Of a DNA stretch of 64,000 nt, positions 60,911 through 64,000 are shown in pieces. The translations under genes were made by a program, and so were the position numbers. Within the stretch, counting starts at the first letter, position 1. The number at the start of each line of letters is the position of its first letter. Below the pieces are notes generated by a model, which did no database searches, was not told where the DNA came from, and worked only from the letters and a program-made list of their open reading frames with translations. The DNA comes from Dermatemys mawii (lineage: Eukaryota; Chordata; Testudines; Dermatemydidae), in contig ML677335.1 in NCBI GenBank assembly GCA_007922305.1, positions 34,955,545 through 35,019,544 of the forward strand. The letters run 5' to 3'.

Positions 60911-61523
60911 TGTGACGGAGTCAGACCAGAAGGGTATAGGAGAGTGCTGGAAGGCAGGTATAGCAGCCCCAGGATGTGTAGGTCCTTGTTCCCTGAATAG
61001 CCAAACAAAGGCCATTCCAGGCCAATCAAGACACCTGGGGCCAATTAAGAACCTTCTAGAAAGGAGTAGAAACAGCTAGCCTGATTGGGACACCTGAAGC
61101 CAATCAGGGACTGGCTGAAACCAGACAAAAACCTCCCAGTTAGTCAGGTGGGCTGTGGGTGTCAGGAGCTGTGGAAGTTATGCTGTTGGTGAGACTGAGT
61201 GTTGGACAACATATCGTACAGAAGGAAGGAGGCCCTGAGGTAAGGGTGAAGTGGAGTTTGAAGAAGCGGAAACTGCTGTGGGGAAGTAGCCCAGGGAATT
61301 GTATTGTGTTTTGTGCCTAAAAGGTCAGCCATCTTAGTTGATACTATTAGGGTCCCTGGGCTGGAGTCCGAAGTAGAGGGCGGGCCCGGGCTCCCCCCTT
61401 TCTGTCTCTCCTAATTACTTACTGAGGACGGGAGGTCACTCTGGGGCCTGGATGAGTTTCTGAGGCCCCTTAATCTGCCAGGAAGCGCAGGACCCACAAA
61501 TACAGACTCGGAACTTTGTCACA
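60911..61523 (+). mobile_element. Solo LTR of an endogenous retrovirus-like element, GTAC target duplication
   Basis: A 613-base block beginning TGTGACGGAGTC and ending ACTTTGTCACA (TG...CA, terminal inverted TGTGAC/GTCACA). Both flanks are GTAC (60907-60910 and 61524-61527), a perfect 4-bp duplication of the kind made by gammaretrovirus-like (ERV1) and some Gypsy integrases. Inside, CCAATTAAGAACCTTCTAGA and related CCAATCA-containing segments repeat. No internal retroviral genes are present, so this is what recombination between two LTRs leaves. The plus orientation is inferred from similarity to other copies I have seen and is not certain. Confidence 0.85.
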
Positions 61524-61527
61524 GTAC

Positions 61528-61564
<37 letters not shown>

Positions 61565-61587
61565 TACACACACACACACACACCCCC
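61528..61587. repeat. (AT)n/(CA)n compound microsatellite
   Basis: CATATATATATATATATATA then several CACACACA blocks interrupted once by CATACA, ending CCCCCC. It directly abuts the right target duplication of the solo LTR. Confidence 0.95.
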
Positions 61588-62074
61588 CTTTAAAATCCTT
61601 CACTAGCCATTTAGTCAATCCTTAATATGCTTATATTAGCCTTAAATACAGTAAAGTTTTAGGGAGTGAGCAACAAGTATTCTCAACAGTCTAGGAAGAT
61701 GCTATTGAAATGAAGACACCCAATGTCTAGTAAATAGATAAACAGGATTCCAACATGTGGGTGACTTTACATACTTTATGTACTGTAATAACCACTCTGT
61801 GCTGAAAGTAGGAGCTGCAGTGTCAGCCTTAAATATGTTAGTCTTTGCTTTTGTTGGTTTGAACTCTAGACACTATATTGTTTAAAACATAAACTGGTAT
61901 CTATTATATACAATATGATGTGCTTTAACAGCAAGCTGCCTTCTATCTACTGTACAGTTAATTCTGTAACCCAGTGTGTGTTCATATTTACACATTTTTT
62001 CTTTATCATTCTTTGTAAGAGACATGAATGTGGAAATAATAATATATGACAACATTGATATAAATTGCATTATA
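61588..62074. other. Unassigned flank
   Basis: AT-rich, nothing recognised. Confidence 0.5.
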
Positions 62075-62253
62075 GACCTGATCCTGTAAGATACTGACCT
62101 CCCTACTCTTTCACTGAGTCAGGTCCTCAAACGGTATAAACTGACATAGCTTCATTGACGTGAAAAGAGTTATTTCCATTAATTTCAGACAGAGATCTGT
62201 CCCAATGATTTCAGTAAGCGCCGAGGGTGATCAGCATCTTGCAGGATCGGCCC
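62075..62253. repeat. Fold-back repeat, GATCCTGCAAGAT family
   Basis: GACCTGATCCTGTAAGATACTGA at the left (62075-62097) is nearly the reverse complement of TGATCAGCATCTTGCAGGATC at the right. TTTCCATTAATTTCAGACAG and AATGATTTCAGTAAGCGC lie between. About 180 bases in all. Confidence 0.7.
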
Positions 62254-63757
62254 TTTATCTAGTGCATGCTAAGAATGCATGTAGAGGGTCTTGTTAGTTC
62301 AAGGGACCAAATTCCTTCCTCAGTTACAGCAGAGTAACAGACAGCAGAAATTGAAGGTTATGTGTCAAAGGTCTAAATTATGGAAGATCTTGGCCTTTTA
62401 GTGCTTGCTCTATTAGAGGATAATACAATAGCTAATTCTGATCTAAAACTGGATTCACACTGGACAGAGTGTTACTATGAGTTAAATCTTTCCGCAGTTC
62501 CATGACTAAAACTAATTTAATTTTTGTTATTGCCATTAAAAATAAATCTTTATCTACTGAGTTATTTTAAGGTACTTTAAAAATATTAGAAGTGATTTAG
62601 CTTAGCTCTTAATATTCCTGAACCTGATAAAGTTCGATCAGACACTTGAATTAAAATTAAATATTATGAAATACATATGAGTAGAAGCAGATGCATATTC
62701 TTTAGTTTTTTGAATGATTGATCTAAGACTTAAGCCTACTCAAACATTTTGGCTGTATCCATCCAACCAGAATTCAGGGGGTAGTAGTGGAGAGATGGAC
62801 AACAGTTTGATCCTGACATTTTTATTCTTGTTCTCCCTCCCTCCCAGGTATTGATCCAGATGGTTCAACAGATAAAAGTTTAGAAGCTGGACAAAACCTG
62901 CTTTTGATAAAGAAAAAACACAATGAGCTTTTAAAAGATCCTGAGGGGCTGATGGGATGTTTACAAGGATTATGTTGTGCAAAGGACTGCAGTGAGCTTT
63001 TCCTCCCTGGAGAATTATATGATGTAGGTTCAAATACCAGCCAATCATAGAAACAGGGAGGATTATGGCACGTAGTCAGCTGAAATGTAGGAAAACTGTC
63101 CCAATGGGAAGATATCCAGTCTTTGCTACTTGCCCCAACCATTGTATGTACCTGTGCGTGTGCACACAAAAACCCATTCTTTTACCTGTTTGAAACAAGT
63201 TTGTTTTTTTGTTTTTTTTTTAAAAAAAACAGCACATAAAAAAGCTTTTCTTACTCATATTATAATTCTATTGCCTCACAACTTAATGGTTGAGTGCAGT
63301 TATGAAATTCATGACTTTCTGCTCCAGCACCTTGTAGTCGAGCCAAAGGACAAGATCAATTAGCAATGTAATAAGGTGTAACATGGGCCAGTCTTATACA
63401 TGTGAGCAGATGTGGCATTCCAGCTAATGGAGGGCAGTGCATGAATAAAAATGAACATGCCCAAACCAGTACATTATGCACTTTGCTCTAGGAAATCCTT
63501 TGAGCATTTTTTCCAATCCATAGTTACATAGAGTTCTTTGTAAGCTTAAATAATAGAATTTGTCTGAGTTATGCATTATGTGTAAGCTTTTTTTAAAATA
63601 TACAAACATTCTAAGGTTCAGTAAACAAGTATTATATACTCCAACCCTAGCCCCTCAGTTCAGTTGCAGTCTCAAACCTGTGTCTTTTAAGGAATAGTGA
63701 CTAAAGATTACCTCACGTTGATTTTTTTTTAAAAAAAGTTGGATGGGTAGGTTCTAG
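62254..63757. other. Unassigned flank
   Basis: AT-rich with T and A homopolymer runs near 63200 and 63722. No exon or repeat family recognised. Confidence 0.5.
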
Positions 63758-64000
63758 GGGCTTGTCTACACTAGAAAATTAAATTTACCTAAGTTATGTT
63801 GATGTACAGATGCCGCAGTAATTAAATCATTTTTCAGTTCCACACTACACTGTCGGCGGTGCATGTCCTCTCTAGCAGTGCTTGCATTAATGCAGGGAGC
63901 TGTGCACTGTGGATAGGTATCGCACTGTGCAACATGCCACCGTTTATCACAGAAGGAACAGTGCCCATGAGGCATTGCAAACCCTTTCCCAAAACACCCT
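63758..64000 (+). mobile_element. DNA transposon or MITE, left end, cut by the window edge
   Basis: Starts GGGGCTTGTCTACACTAGAA, the intact form of the terminal repeat found decayed at 2826, 21324 and 43767. It continues AATTTACCTAAGTTATGTTG and then a unique body to the end of the window. The other end is outside. Confidence 0.65.

Overview
This is a window of vertebrate nuclear DNA, most likely from a turtle; a crocodilian is the main alternative. The one protein-coding gene I can support is neuregulin 3 (NRG3), read on the minus strand, of which only the first coding exon lies here (13950-14667). The host call rests on the repeats: CR1 LINE fragments, Penelope-like elements, MIR-like SINEs, hAT and PIF/Harbinger relics, and MITEs with GCTTGTCTACAC-type ends, a mix I associate with turtle genomes. 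The host call was made by eye, with no database search.

Layout. Positions 1-13949 are the start of NRG3 intron 1, which is known to be hundreds of kilobases long in other vertebrates; here it holds scattered old repeats. Positions 13950-14667 are coding exon 1, with a GTAAGT donor and a phase-1 junction. The GC- and CpG-rich stretch from about 13000 to 15550 is the promoter/CpG island, and the presumed 5' leader (14668 upward) contains several short upstream ORFs, two of which chain by shared bases into the NRG3 start codon. From about 15600 to 64000 I see no gene. This is the 5' flank of NRG3, a gene desert made of unique AT-rich DNA and repeats.

Repeat-rich parts of the flank are: a dead Harbinger transposase (about 17390-19040); a Penelope tail with a hammerhead-ribozyme-like fold (26590-26960); a stack at 27820-33510 in which one Penelope-like element is split by an antisense CR1 and by an LTR, and is followed by three more CR1 pieces and a MIR; a Harbinger-type Myb/SANT relic (38490-38790); a hAT MITE with a perfect 8-bp target duplication (40183-40606); a palindromic Penelope tail (44466-44632); an 82-bp-period minisatellite (about 47215-47545); and a solo LTR with a perfect GTAC duplication (60911-61523). 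Several short fold-back sequences sharing GGGCCAGATTCTCAG-, GGGTGAAATCCTGGCC- or GATCCTGCAAG-like arms recur throughout.

I found no CRISPR array, operon, tRNA or rRNA, and nothing that amounts to a new multigene system. The most interesting items are the overlapping uORF chain of NRG3, the ribozyme-like and palindromic Penelope tails, and the recurrent hairpin families.
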